DNA of 60,000 bases from Branchiostoma floridae (lineage: Eukaryota > Chordata > Leptocardii > Amphioxiformes > Branchiostomatidae). Both the position numbers and the translations under genes were made by a program. Numbering within the stretch: position 1 is the stretch's first letter; each line of letters begins with the position of its first letter. The notes under the pieces are model-generated. The model was not told the DNA's origin. It worked only from the letters and a program-made list of their open reading frames with translations, and did no database searches. This document shows, piece after piece, positions 1-10,519 of the stretch. Where the stretch lies: assembly GCF_000003815.2 (NCBI RefSeq), contig NC_049983.1, positions 8,911,470-8,971,469 on the forward strand, given 5' to 3'.

Positions 1-26
1 ACATGCGTTCAAAAATTTATCGTCTT

Positions 27-67
27 GGGAGATTTTGTCATTTTTGACAAAAATGACAAAATCTCCC
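27..67. repeat. perfect hairpin, 19-bp arms, 3-nt loop
   Basis: The arms at 27-45 (GGGAGATTTTGTCATTTTT) and 49-67 are exact reverse complements around the loop GAC. The 1-350 stretch holds no recognisable gene; positions 94-330 hold two diverged copies of a roughly 139-bp unit (TTGTATTGAAACC / TTGTATGAAAACC). Confidence 0.8.
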
Positions 68-352
68 CAAAATGCATAATTATGGAACCTATGCCCTTGT
101 ATTGAAACCAAATGACCTGAAATTTGGTGTGAAAGTGTGACGTATGCCCACAGTAATCCATTTTTACTTCTGGCATACAGTGCTTAAAATTGTTGAATTT
201 CTGGAATTAACACTTACAGTATTGGCGCATGTGCCTTTGTATGAAAACCAATTGATCTGAAATTTTGTATGAGGGTGCGCACGGTTTGTGCCCACAAGGC
301 TCCATTCACAGCTGTTTTCCTCTAGAACCTTCATACATGTGTATAGTCGGGC

Positions 353-788
353 CACAGTAAGTAAATTCTATGGACGACATCCACACACTCATTAATAAGT
401 TCAGAAAAAAACAAGAATCTTTTTTATGAGAAAGTACCAAAATGGGGAAATATGTAGTGTTATAGCCTAATGATTATTCTTGTTAAGTGGTACTAGTGGT
501 ACTACTAGTGGTAGCCGTGGCTGTAGTTGTAGAAGTGAAGGTATTTGGGTTGTTTTAAAGTTACACCTTGGTAGGTGATATCAGTCTACCACACTAGCGT
601 CATTTGTACTACATTAGGTCACTTCTTTAATACAGCAAAGAATAACTTGTTGGCTGCAATACGTACCATGGTTTGTCAGTTCAATTATTCATAAGGTGTC
701 TATTTTTAATTTTGTTTTACCCATCTCCCTATATTGTTATTTTTGAAATCTGCAGGGGATGTCATCCATAAAATTTACTTGCTGTATC
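353..788. mobile_element. nonautonomous inverted-repeat element, copy 1
   Basis: The left end reads GTAAATTCTATGGACGACAT and the right end is its near reverse complement (ATGTCATCCATAAAATTTAC). A second copy with the same ends and related interior lies at 29963-30466. There is no coding sequence inside, so it is interpreted as a MITE-like DNA element. The superfamily is unknown and no clear target duplication is visible. Confidence 0.6.
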
Positions 789-1158
789 CTCATACAGACA
801 AAATGATAAAAAATGCAGGCAAACACAATGTTCAGTACGCAAGAACTTGGTGCTTTATTCCGTCTTCCATGGTTACTATTTTGGGTCTGTACCTTCGCTT
901 CAAACACAAAGCTAAATCTAGCACTATACTCTTAAATGTAAATCATTGTATCAATACGCACAACACAATTCTTTTTTTCAGTCACTGTTTTCTTTTTTCA
1001 TCTTTGGGCTCTGGAGAAAGCTTTGTACAGAACAGAAAAATGGCGTTACTCGCAACTTTGATTCTGACAGCCCGGCTTCTTTGACTAGTGACAGTGTCCG
1101 AACCATCGGGTTTGGTACGCTTGATTTCATACTGAGAGCTGGCGCACACTTCTAATAC

Positions 1159-1164
1159 TTTATT
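1159..1164 (-). terminator. poly(A) signal AATAAA
   Basis: AATAAA on the minus strand starts 24 nt after the TAA stop of the neuropeptide-like precursor (stop 1190-1188). Its position agrees with a very short 3' UTR. A second AATAAA lies at 859-854. Confidence 0.55.
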
Positions 1165-1187
1165 GCTCCTGTAGGCGAAAGAACCAA

Positions 1188-1569
1188 TTACCGTTCCCAT
1201 TGTGGCGGCACCATAGGTTCGCCCCCCTCTCTCTTGTAAAGGATCCACGCGTTTGACTTCGCCCTGACGGCAAAGCCTGCATGTTTGTCCATGAAGCGTT
1301 TGATTCTGGAGGCCACGTTGTCGAAGTGGTCCGACTCTCTGTTGTCCTCGTCGCCGTAGTTGTTGTTGTTGTTGTTGTTGTCGCTCCTCCGTTTGTACAG
1401 GACCCAGGCGTTCTTGTTCCCGAAGGGGGCTCGAATCCGTGCCGTCAGATCCGCCGAGCGGCTCGTCAACATTTCGTCCCGGGGCATCTCTTCCTCTCCC
1501 CCGCTGGCCTCTCTCCAAGGCGTCCCCTCCGAGACGTGGCGTGGCTCGTGTCTGCCTTCATCCTGCCAT
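1188..1569 (-). CDS. neuropeptide-like precursor, last coding exon (residues 80-205)
   Basis: This exon encodes the peptide-bearing C-terminal part of a secreted precursor. It begins after a strong acceptor (T-rich tract then CTACAG, 1581-1570) and ends at TAA 1190-1188. Visible in order: an acidic spacer; NAWVLY at residues 132-137 followed by KRR (138-140); seven asparagines (143-149) encoded by an AAC run; an acidic stretch; KR (169-170); the 20-residue segment FMDKHAGFAVRAKSNAWILY (171-190); KR (191-192); and a short tail ending QWER. There are no cysteines, and no glycine precedes the KR sites, so C-terminal amidation is not expected. An overlapping frame on the same strand gives polyglutamine, but it lacks repeated peptides and does not match the phases of the upstream exons. 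The family is not recognised. That it is a peptide precursor is inferred from architecture. Confidence 0.72.
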
Positions 1570-1994
1570 CTGTAGAAAAAAAAACATCTTAAGACATTAG
1601 AACTTGTGCAAACACTTCTTGATTTCGTCAGAGGGGACTACCAATAGCTTCTTCATCCAGACGATGAAAGACCTTCGAAAAGGAGCCATGGACAACTGAG
1701 AAATTAAAATGGTTTGAACCAAGAAGTACAAGCACCAAATGGCAATGATCAAACTATCTGCCCGAGTGTAGAATTATGGAACTCTAATTTGTGCCTTTTT
1801 CTTAATAGCTTTGTTGACATCACATTTTACGTATGTACAACCTCCTACCATCTAAAAATTTCTAAAGATCGTCTTCACTTCACATGTACATTTTATCAGC
1901 AAAGGGGAAAAATTTATAATGTGGTCTGCATACCTAGTAATGTTACATTCACATTTTCGAAACCGGAATGTTTGCGGAGACGGAAACTAAACTG

Positions 1995-2082
1995 GAATAG
2001 AATAGAATAGAATAGAATAGAATAGAATAGAATAGAATAGAATAGAATAGAATAGAATAGAATAGAATAGAATAGAATAGAA
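1995..2082 (+). repeat. (GAATA)n microsatellite
   Basis: About 17 uninterrupted pentamers of GAATA. The same pentamer underlies the larger array at 33330-33539. It is followed at 2104-2137 by a fragment of MITE family D. Confidence 0.95.
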
Positions 2083-3230
2083 GATACATTTCGTTCTTGA
2101 AAGCTACCCGGTCGGGCACCGGTTTGGAAATGTGACGGGTTGTCCTACTAATGGGTCACACAGTTCATGGTCGGACAAACACCAAAATGCGTTTGAAGTA
2201 CAAAGGCCTATCTATGCTTAGAAAATCAGTGTCAATTTCTTCAAGGACAACAGTAGGATTTACCAATAGCTACAAATACCGGGTAAGGCTGGTAATGTTT
2301 GCTTTTTGGCATTACCTGGTATTTACCGCTATTGGTAAACCACACTTTTCATGCATGTCAGGCGAGCAGAGACAAAGTTACGGTAGTAAAACATAGAAAA
2401 CATCACACAGTAGAATGTCGCAGAGATACCATCTGTGCCTGGAGGCTTACCAGCAAGACTCTGATCTCATTCGGAAGACATAGCTGACGTAAATGCCAAT
2501 TTTGAAATTAATTACGCCAACCACGTTGCCGTAACGACGTTTCTTTCAAATGGAAAACACAGCATACATAGCCCGAGGGGACACTTATGCCATTAAGGCT
2601 GTATCAAAATGAACTTTCCACAAACGTTGAACCCTTTGATGTACTCTTCCGCTGCTGTTCAATGTGGCATTGCAAGGTAAACTCGTCAAAATCGTATTGG
2701 TGGGCAAAAATTCCCTGTATTGCACTATGGTTGGTTACAATTTGTTATCGTGAAGATATAACAAAATAGGAGGCCTTAATCTATACCACTGCAACCTCAT
2801 GTCAGCACATATCTTCTACCTAAAAATTAACACCAAACCATGTCCAGGGCCAAAGATATACAAAAATGCTGCTTCAGTACCAAAGTCAACAAACAAGAGG
2901 CCCAAAATCTACCTAAACACCTTTGCACCTTTACATCTACCCACTTACCAAAAATCATTGCAATCTATCCAAACGTTCTTGAGAGATACGCCAAAAAGGA
3001 TTCACTCAAGCAACTGGATATGGTTTTGGAAATGGCCAGACGCTTCAGACACCACTCGATATCTTTCATCAGTGACACTGGAGAGATCTGTTGGTCGACG
3101 TAAGTTCTTGAGAGAGATCTTTAAGCAACATTCGGACCCGAAACGACCTCCCATTTCATGAAGGTAACAAAACTACATGACTGTCTTTACAAAATAGCAA
3201 CGCAACTTAAGCAAGCAGAAGCTACCCTAC

Positions 3231-3399
3231 CTTGTGTAATCTGCCTGTCGCGATTGCCCGTCCAGGATGCTGCTCCAGTCCATGGACTGTCTAGGGCCGA
3301 CGCTTTCTCTCTTTTCTGCCCCGCGCGACGTCACATATTCCGGCACCCCTCTAGTGTAGGGCGTCCGTACGGGCAAACCGTCCATCCATTTCGTCACAT
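3231..3399 (-). CDS. neuropeptide-like precursor, middle exon (residues 23-79)
   Basis: The exon lies between the acceptor TTTCTTTTCGTAG (ending 3400) and the donor CACAAG|GTAGGG (3230-3225). It is 169 nt long: two bases complete codon 23 from the upstream exon, and two bases (AG) are left to form codon 79 with the first base of the next exon. This phase match on both sides is the main evidence. The peptide contains WMDGLPVRTPY near its start and a dibasic KR at residues 52-53 (GAEKRES), which could release an N-terminal peptide of about 32 residues after signal cleavage. There is no recognised motif and no cysteine. Confidence 0.65.
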
Positions 3400-3930
3400 C
3401 TACGAAAAGAAACAAGCAAAAGAGTTTTCAGGTAAATCATACTTAAAACAGCACAAATGAGCTATTGGCCAACAACAAATTTCCAAACCGGGATTCTTTG
3501 CTGTTGCCGCACACTGCCCCGTCGGGCGCTTGTTTGGATGGTTCTTCATATCATAAATATGAATGAAGACCTTTATTTCCACATTGGGCTAAGTACAGAT
3601 CACAAAAACGTGTCCATTAGATACAGTTAACAGATACAGAATAAACTAACCATCATTAGATAAATTCAACTTCTCATTGCTTTTCAGTTATACTAAAAGA
3701 TAAAAGAACAAATATGATTGACGCTGGTAGGTTTGTCTAGAAACATGAATTTTTCTACAATACATAAGTGTATGAAATAGGGGAAAAGGTTTTGTGCAAG
3801 CATATACAGTTCATCTCTTTCTCTGATATACAATCAATAATTAATGTGCACAGCGATTTAGCAATGACTTGTACAGAAAAAAGGGACAAATGTTACTGAA
3901 AGCTCTAAAGTTAAACGTCTGTCTACTTAC

Positions 3931-3997
3931 GCATGTCTTCTGCTGTACAGATGTCCATGGCCAGAACTCCCAGCGACACTATTAACAACCAGCACAT
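3931..3997 (-). CDS. neuropeptide-like precursor, signal-peptide exon (residues 1-22)
   Basis: ATG at 3997 opens MCWLLIVSLGVLAMDICTA, a typical secretory signal peptide with likely cleavage after CTA (about residue 19). The exon ends at a consensus donor ATGC|GTAAGT (3930-3925), leaving one base for codon 23. Nine bases upstream of the ATG there is CTCTCCAG, a possible acceptor (exon start 4006). The ATG may therefore be internal to a longer signal peptide whose Met-Lys comes from a distal exon at 18821-18826. With this ATG the joined protein is 205 residues; with the distal start it is 210. Confidence 0.65.
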
Positions 3998-4099
3998 GGC
4001 AGCGGCCTGGAGAGAACAACAGATCAATGTTAACCCTTTAGAAATGCTTAAAGACCTGTACGGTTGGCGACACCTTCAAATTACAACCGGTCACAAAGT

Positions 4100-4137
4100 C
4101 TTATACACATAGTGTATCAAGTGGTTGTGGGATTATA
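4100..4137 (-). promoter_or_regulatory. TATA-like boxes upstream of signal-peptide exon
   Basis: On the minus strand TATAAT (4137-4132) and TATAAG (4105-4100) lie about 95-140 nt upstream of the ATG at 3997, just downstream of the CRE cluster. Either could position a proximal start site around 4075-4105. No initiator was established. Confidence 0.3.
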
Positions 4138-4171
4138 GACGACCCGAGATGCTCACGTTCGCCTTCACACC

Positions 4172-4216
4172 TGACGTGACGTCTGAAGACGTTTGATGAC
4201 GTCAGAGCATGACGTC
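4172..4216. promoter_or_regulatory. cluster of four CRE/TGACGT sites
   Basis: TGACGT at 4172-4177, TGACGTC at 4177-4183, the full palindrome TGACGTCA at 4197-4204 and TGACGTC at 4210-4216 all fall within 45 bp. They lie about 175-220 bp upstream of the start codon of the minus-strand secreted precursor. CREB-type sites at this spacing are known from several neuropeptide genes. Their role here is inference. Confidence 0.5.
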
Positions 4217-4629
4217 CATCGTCTTTGATGACATTAATGTGTGCAACTGTAACTAAAACGAAATGCATTAAAGATAATATAATGCCCTAGGCGTTATGAC
4301 GTCGATATCTCCTTGTACGTAGTTTTCAAGGCGACATGTACTTATGCCATTCAAAGGAACAGAAACTATGTAGGGCCCAACTCCATGTTCCTGCAATGAA
4401 GATAGAGACCCCTCATGCCCCCGTGTCCGACCTTTATACCAAAAGCAACTCAAGTATGACCGAACCACCATCTCTCTATCTCCATATATATCCCCTACAA
4501 AGATTGTTCAGTAAGTCCTCCATGACTGTTTTAATCATTTATCTGGTAAGCTTTCTTTTATCGAACCGTTGCACCAAGAGCAAGATGTCCTGCTTTGGCA
4601 TTAAACAAAGTTTCGATACAGAAAAGATA

Positions 4630-4691
4630 TTATAACCACAGAAAAGAAGATTGAGCTGGTACGGCCACGTTTTACGGTCATCTGGACTACT
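4630..4691 (+). pseudogene. LINE reverse-transcriptase tail remnant, 5' part
   Basis: The frame reads KRRLSWYGHVLRSSG, matching the conserved C-terminal signature (R-x-L-x-W-x-GH-V-x-R) seen downstream of the RT domain in many non-LTR retrotransposons. The reading is cut at 4691 by an inserted inverted-repeat element and resumes at 4936. Only this tail is recognisable. Confidence 0.6.
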
Positions 4692-4935
4692 AAAGGTGGT
4701 ATCTCACTGCCCTTGGCACACCGGTGTGGCACTGCGGTGTTCGTTCACTGCAGCACTGTTGTGTTTTTTTCGCCGATTTTTTTTAAAATTCAGATATTGC
4801 GTAATACGTAAAAGTATGACTTTGAAGACAAAAATATGCACAAGGGGTAAGAAAATTCGTTCTTTATCTCTGCAATTCGATGCCCTAAAGCAGTAAGATA
4901 CCACCGGTGCCCCAAGTGCAGTGAGATACCACCTT
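4692..4935. mobile_element. MITE family A copy 1, inserted in LINE remnant
   Basis: The ends are AAAGGTGGTATCTCACTGC and its reverse complement (GCAGTGAGATACCACCTT). Other copies are at 17176-17409, 20684-20940 and 34493-34721. It is about 240 bp with no coding capacity. This copy splits a LINE tail and so is younger than it. Confidence 0.7.
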
Positions 4936-5130
4936 ACGCCAAAACTAGTACGATGCAAGTAACCGTCCAGGGAGAAGGACAAGATAGCCAAAGATGGAAG
5001 GATGATATCATAAAATGGACAGACATGACACTAAGTAAAACACTTGGAAAACATACAACCAAGAAGGGTTGGAAAAATTGGTTGCTAAGACATCACATTG
5101 TACCTCTACCATCATACACCGTTGTAAGAA
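4936..5130 (+). pseudogene. LINE reverse-transcriptase tail remnant, 3' part
   Basis: QRWKDDIIKWTDMTLS followed by KKGWKNWLLR matches the extreme C-terminus of LINE polyproteins (K-R-W-x-D-x-I-x-x-W-T ... G-W-x-x-L). It continues the remnant interrupted at 4691. The following 5160-5520 stretch is unrecognised, apart from a diverged direct repeat of 4540-4620 (AAGCTT...ATTGAACCG). Confidence 0.6.
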
Positions 5131-5528
5131 TCACTCGCCAAGTCCCCCGGACCGTTTAATATTTTATCTGATAAGCTTCTTTCTATTTTAGATGATAAGC
5201 TTTTCTTTATTGAACCGCATCACCAGGGACACGGTGTTCTACTCTCATCTTATCTCATCTATCCCTTGAGTCTAGCTTTTTCACCGTTGGGGCACGACAG
5301 AAGATCTGGCAACCAGTTTTCCCCGCCCTTCTGGGTTTTCTGTTCTTCTTAATGTTTCACTTCGTGTCATGACTGTACAATCTCTGATGCTATCCTCACA
5401 TCTTATCCATTACATACCTCTTTTTCCTCCCTTGGATGATAATTTTAGTCTCGTAGTCCGGATGACTTTGGCACCTTGCCGTACCACTTCAGTTTTGGCA
5501 TATATTTTTACTGTGTTTTTTTTTTTTT

Positions 5529-6003
5529 TGGTCACATTTCCAAATTAAATATTAACCGGAACCTGCTCGAGCACAGCGGGGACGAAAAGTATTATATAAA
5601 AGACAACAAAACACACAAACCGTAAGAGAAAAGTAGTCATAAGCATAATTTGTGTATACGTCTTGATATCCCTTTAAAACTGTAGCCCGGCCAAGAATTG
5701 ACGAATTCGTCATTCGGAAGGGGCGTAAGGAGGAGGAGGTGCCTCGAGCACGTAATTCAGTCTCATTACTAAAAAATTGGGTACCTACTGACTGCAAATG
5801 ATACACTAGATGCATCATTATTATCATTGAATCCTCCTTCATTTACACTTTTATATCCTACTTCAGTAAACAATCCGCTGGGTCACGGTTTGAAAACGTA
5901 ACCCTAACCTTAGACTAACGTCACATTTCCGTCTGGTGTCTTTAATATCATACTTTTCGTCCCCGAAAGCTGCCCGGCCGGGCCCGGTTTCCAAATGTGA
6001 CGT
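5529..6003. mobile_element. MITE family D copy (GGTCACATTTCC ends)
   Basis: The left end GGTCACATTTCCAAA is mirrored at the right by GGTTTCCAAATGTGACG. Subterminal GCCCGGCCGGGC and CGAAAAGTATxATAT blocks recur inverted inside. Related copies or fragments are at 2104-2137, 21839-21981 and 25704-25893. No coding sequence is visible. Confidence 0.6.
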
Positions 6004-6179
6004 AGGCCATCGTCCGGACAGATGCTTGACTCTTTTCCGTACTTCAGTATTGGAGTTGCGATGTCGATATCTTCCGGAAGCATTTAATCTCTGCGGTCTG
6101 TATTCTTTTCTCTATTATTTCTGCTGTCAGAACCATATCGATGCCCTGTGCATCTGGTATAAAAGAAAATAAACGTTTT

Positions 6180-8780
6180 GTACATATCTGAAATTAAATC
6201 GGCTTCTAGACAAATGTCTTGACATTGCAGGTGAGTATTAAGACCACTTAAACGTGACTGTAGATGAATAAAACCGCTCTAACCGCACAAATACACGTTA
6301 CCCCTGCTGTGAATAATTTATGTGGCTTCCGCTGCCCTAACGATTAAGAGAGATTAACCCCGACCTACATCCCATAAAAAGACGTACAGCAGGTCTTTAA
6401 GTTTCAACTGGTATCAATCTCCTTAAGATTAAGAGTCGTGGCATCGTCTTAAGCGTACCACTGATGTTCAATTCCACGCACTGTGTGCATGAAGCGATGA
6501 AGATCTAGATCATATTCTATAGAAAAGGAGGACTGTGAAGGAACGATTGCGTGGTTTGAATTCAGTATGATATAAAACGTGGAGAAACGTTAAACTGGTC
6601 AATATTAAGTAGACCCCCTACATCCGGTTTAGTTCTATATCGGCAACCTTTTTTCGATTTATCTGTTTTTACGTTCACCAAACAAGCGTTTGTGGAGAAT
6701 GTCGGAATACTGTAGTTTTAAGGTGTTGAAGTAAGAAATATGGAAGGTGATTTAATTTGGAACCTTCCAATTGTAGGTCCCATATTCGCCATATCTGGTT
6801 CAAATTACGTGAAGCAAGCAACCAGGGTTCACGCCCGGCTCTGCGCACGACTGGAAAAGAGTCGCATCGTGTCCTTTCGGATGGACACATAAATCCGGTG
6901 ACCCCGTGTATGAGGGACCTTACAGCGTCAGCCTCAAGTATCAAACCTCTGCACGTAAAAACACACTTATCGAGAAGAATGGGGTGATCTGGTAGGTGCT
7001 TGGCCAAAAACGCGGGTCATAGGAAAGCCTAGTGCACTACCACTGGCTACTTGAAAAAGCGTCATGATTCACCTAATTTGACGGTAACTGCTTTACCGTT
7101 ATCATCTTGCTTATGCTACGGTCACGATTAGAGGAAGGGGCCTCTACTGGGTAGTTTATTCTGACTTTTTTTTGCAATTTCGGGCACGAGCCTCACGTGG
7201 CCCAATGGGACATCGGTGCACCCTGTGGCTATGGGACTATTTTAGGGCACGGTCGGGCCCTTGGATTTTATCTAACTCGGGCTTAAAATCAAACCGGGGC
7301 CCGGTGACAAACAGACGCCGTAACATAATAGTGAAAACACCGAGGGGTACATCCTCCGATATGGCAGTCCACCGGGACAAATTTGTGGCTTCAGAATCAG
7401 GCCAGGGGGTACACCCCCGAAAGGTACCGGTGCATGTGTGGCTGTAGCATAAGTAAAAGTATAGCCCTTTCAATAGTGCTACGAATTTTTGAAAGAAGAC
7501 CTTGATTCGTGATCAATATCTTGTTTCCTGCTCAGAGCCTTACTCTGTTTACGAAATTCAAAGGAAAACTGACCTACAGAGACCAATTATTGACCCTTCT
7601 TTTACACCAAACAGGAAGAACCCACAAGTCCGAACCTCGCCTAACGAATAACAAGGCATCTGAGAATTGTATCAGGCTACAGCAAGTAAACATTATGGAT
7701 GACATCTTCTACAGACTCCAAATTAACTGCGAGACGGTCCAAAAAGAACAAGCTGGGTAAAATGACTCAAGATGGCTAGATTTTCGAAATTTACACCATA
7801 AACAGGAATTCAGGCAACAAAAGATGGTATCACAGCCAACATATAGGTCTTTTATTTCTGTGTTCAAGGGGTGAATAAAGTTACTATATTGTGATCTTGT
7901 ATAAGTTGTAGAAACTACAGTCATGGCTACTACAAAGGTAATACTTTTACGGCGAACTAGTTTTAACTCTACAATTCAAATCATGGCTACATGTACCTCA
8001 TAATCACTAGTGTCACTTCTACAAGTACTTGTAAAGTGAAAGTTACCACACGATATATTTTTCCATTTCGGTACTTTCTCGCCATGTTCACCATCTCCAA
8101 AGTTGAGATTCTTGTTAGCTTGTTGTTGTTGTTTTTTTCAAAATCAGCAAAAAAATAATGAGTGCGCTGATGACGTCCACACAATTTACTTACTATGGCC
8201 CTATGAGGTGTTGCTTGGTCGCTCAAGTGGCGACTGTACTCTGAAACAGTGTAAGGTCTAGGACGAGATTTCTGCTTCGATTATTTGATCCGAGTCACTC
8301 TGAAATCCTAGTAATAGTTTGTTCATTCGGGCAATGACAATGCTCAGATTAACCTAGTTAAAGATGAATCTTTCTTCTAACACGACTGAGATTATCAATG
8401 ACCCGACAAAGGGACAACTGAGCCTATGGATGCACAATTAGCCTGGTTTTGTTCTCAGCCTGATTTGCAGATATGAATCAGATTTTAATAAAAGACTTGA
8501 ACCAGCTTCTTATATAGCCATATTTTTTTTCTCCTTTGTAAATTCTACCTTGCACGTCTTGGCTTTTAGGTTGATGTGTTGTTTTATTTTATGTTTTATT
8601 TAAACTCCCGAAACACGAAATGTCAGTCGCATAAGGTATATTTGATAATAGACTAAAGCAACGGACAACGGTGTGATGGTGACTGTTTTTAGACTGAATT
8701 CTACGGTTAGAAACAAACAAACTTTATAAAGCATAAATTGCTATGAGAAAGAACCAGAATTATCATGGTTAATAGTTTCG
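6180..8780. other. no gene recognised
   Basis: AT-rich sequence without a convincing coding exon on either strand. The longest open frames (6675-7007 minus; 7172-7447 plus) show no family resemblance or splice context. The stretch TTCACGCCCGGC near 6830 resembles a degraded tRNA B box and may be an old SINE head. Confidence 0.5.
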
Positions 8781-8789
8781 AAACCCATG

Positions 8790-8960
8790 ATAAACCTTGG
8801 AAAAGGCACCTTAAACGAGTTTCATCACTTCACTAAGGTGAGTAGCTAGCTTCGGTCAAGAGAGCCACACCTCAATTCAGCACGTCAAAGAACCACCGCA
8901 CTTATCGAAAAAGAGTAGCGATCCTTTCCGATATGAGTGGATCATATCTGTACGGTTCAA
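8790..8960 (+). mobile_element. SINE body, sense fragment
   Basis: The motifs GGAAAAGGCACCTT, GAGCCACACCTC, CGTCAAAGAACC and CGAAAAAGAGTAGCGATCC occur in the order found in the fuller SINE at 19815-20105. The tRNA-like head is missing, so the copy is 5'-truncated. Confidence 0.6.
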
Positions 8961-9879
8961 TGGCCGCAGCTGGGGCAGTTGCCGTCGTATTGAGGTCACT
9001 AGGCACTGTATACAAGCTGCCGTTACGACCTTTCCGATTTAGCCCCTCCACTTGTGATAAGCTTCTCACGGTTCAGCCCCTGGCTGCGAAGAGAGACAAG
9101 TCTGTCCATCCAATAACAAGAAAATTGTACAAGGAATAGGCACCAGGTTAGTCAGTTATACAACGAGTATACATAAAAGTCCTCCTTTTCTGACTCTACT
9201 AGTGTGTTGTGCCAAGTTGAAAATACATCTTCCTATGCCACGACCCAAGTTACTCTTTGCAATAAAGTTGTCGGGCGTGTTTCGTGAAATATTGTTATAA
9301 GCTGGGGGCGACTGAAACTGTAAAACCTGGACAGAATGGTAGCTAATGTAGCTTGACCAGTACTCGGGGGAAGGCTCCCCACGTACATAGCTAGTCATAC
9401 ACTCGATGACCTTATTCCGTACATGGCGCCACAGGTCTACGAAGCTTGACGACGAACTTGCGAAAGCATTAACAAAGTTAACAAGCATGTAGCACGCCTC
9501 TTCACAGTAGATTCATTTGCACAGTCTGTACAGGAACACTTGTGGCGTGATTTAGTCGAGTGACGCACCGGAAATTGTCTTCCTTCTTTGACTGTAAGAG
9601 AAAGGTCTACGCCGGGGTAGGGTCTTTTTCCTCTATGATGGTCTCCTTCAATCATCCGATGTCATTTCCACTGTGAAGAAGAGCACAACTCGCTCCGGGC
9701 GTGGTGTAATTGGGTCCAGAGGTGCCGGCATGTTTCTCGGCGATACTCTCATCTGAATACCGACTGTAGGGTGTTAGGAACACGCAGTTCTGTCCATGTT
9801 GAACCTATTGGACACCCCTTTCTGTATCCTGGCTTTCGGCACCCGGTAAACCGCCTCATGGCGTAACACACTGAACAGA

Positions 9880-10085
9880 GTTATTTGACTAACTCAGACC
9901 GAGAAGGATCCCTACTCTTTTCGATTAGTTGGGTGGGTCCTTAAACGTGCTCGAGGTGGGCTCTACTTAAAGACAGGACCTCCATCTAAGGTCTTATCCG
10001 AGGGACGGCCCTAACGTAAGCTAAGTACACATTTACACCAAACTGAAGTGAGGAAATGTGTTTAAGTGTCTTTCCCAGGGGTATA
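9880..10085 (-). mobile_element. SINE, antisense copy abutting minisatellite
   Basis: Read on the minus strand it carries the SINE body (GGAAAGACACTT, AAGCTTACG, GAGCACGTTTAAGGACCC, AAAAGAGTAGGGATCC). It shares blocks with the copies at 8790, 19815 and 48860. Its 5' side directly borders the 17-bp tandem array. Confidence 0.55.
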
Positions 10086-10121
10086 TGTCAAAGAACTTCA
10101 AACCAGGATCTCTGAGTTCTT

Positions 10122-10514
10122 GGCCAAACTCGCAACAGTCACAAACTCGCAACAGTCACAAACTCGCAGAGCAACTCGCAACAGTCACAAATTCGCAACA
10201 GTCACAAACTCGCAGAGCAACTCGCAACAGTCACAAACTCGCAACAGTCACAAACTCGCAGACAAACTCGCAGAGCAACTCGCAACAGTCACAAACTCGC
10301 AACAGTCACAAACTCGCAACATTCACAAACTCGCAACATTCACAAACTCGCAACAGTCACAAACTCACAACAGTCACAAACTCGCAACAGTCACAAACTC
10401 GCAACAGTCACAAACTCGCAACAGTCACAAACTCGCAACAGTCACAAACTCGCAACAGTCACAAACTCGCAACAGTCACAAACTCGCAGAGCAACATGCA
10501 ACAGTCACAAACTG
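10122..10514 (+). repeat. 17-bp minisatellite with interspersed 12-bp inserts
   Basis: More than 20 near-identical copies of AACAGTCACAAACTCGC are interrupted at several places by AGAGCAACTCGC. Because 17 is not a multiple of 3, two plus-strand frames cycle through the same 17-residue pattern and stay open. The open frames are a product of the repeat and are not called as genes. Confidence 0.9.
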
Positions 10515-10519
10515 AACTG

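Noticed and set aside
982-1518. 178-codon minus-strand frame with a polyglutamine run
   Set aside because: It overlaps the peptide exon in another frame, shows no peptide repetition or domain, and does not fit the splice phases of the upstream exons.
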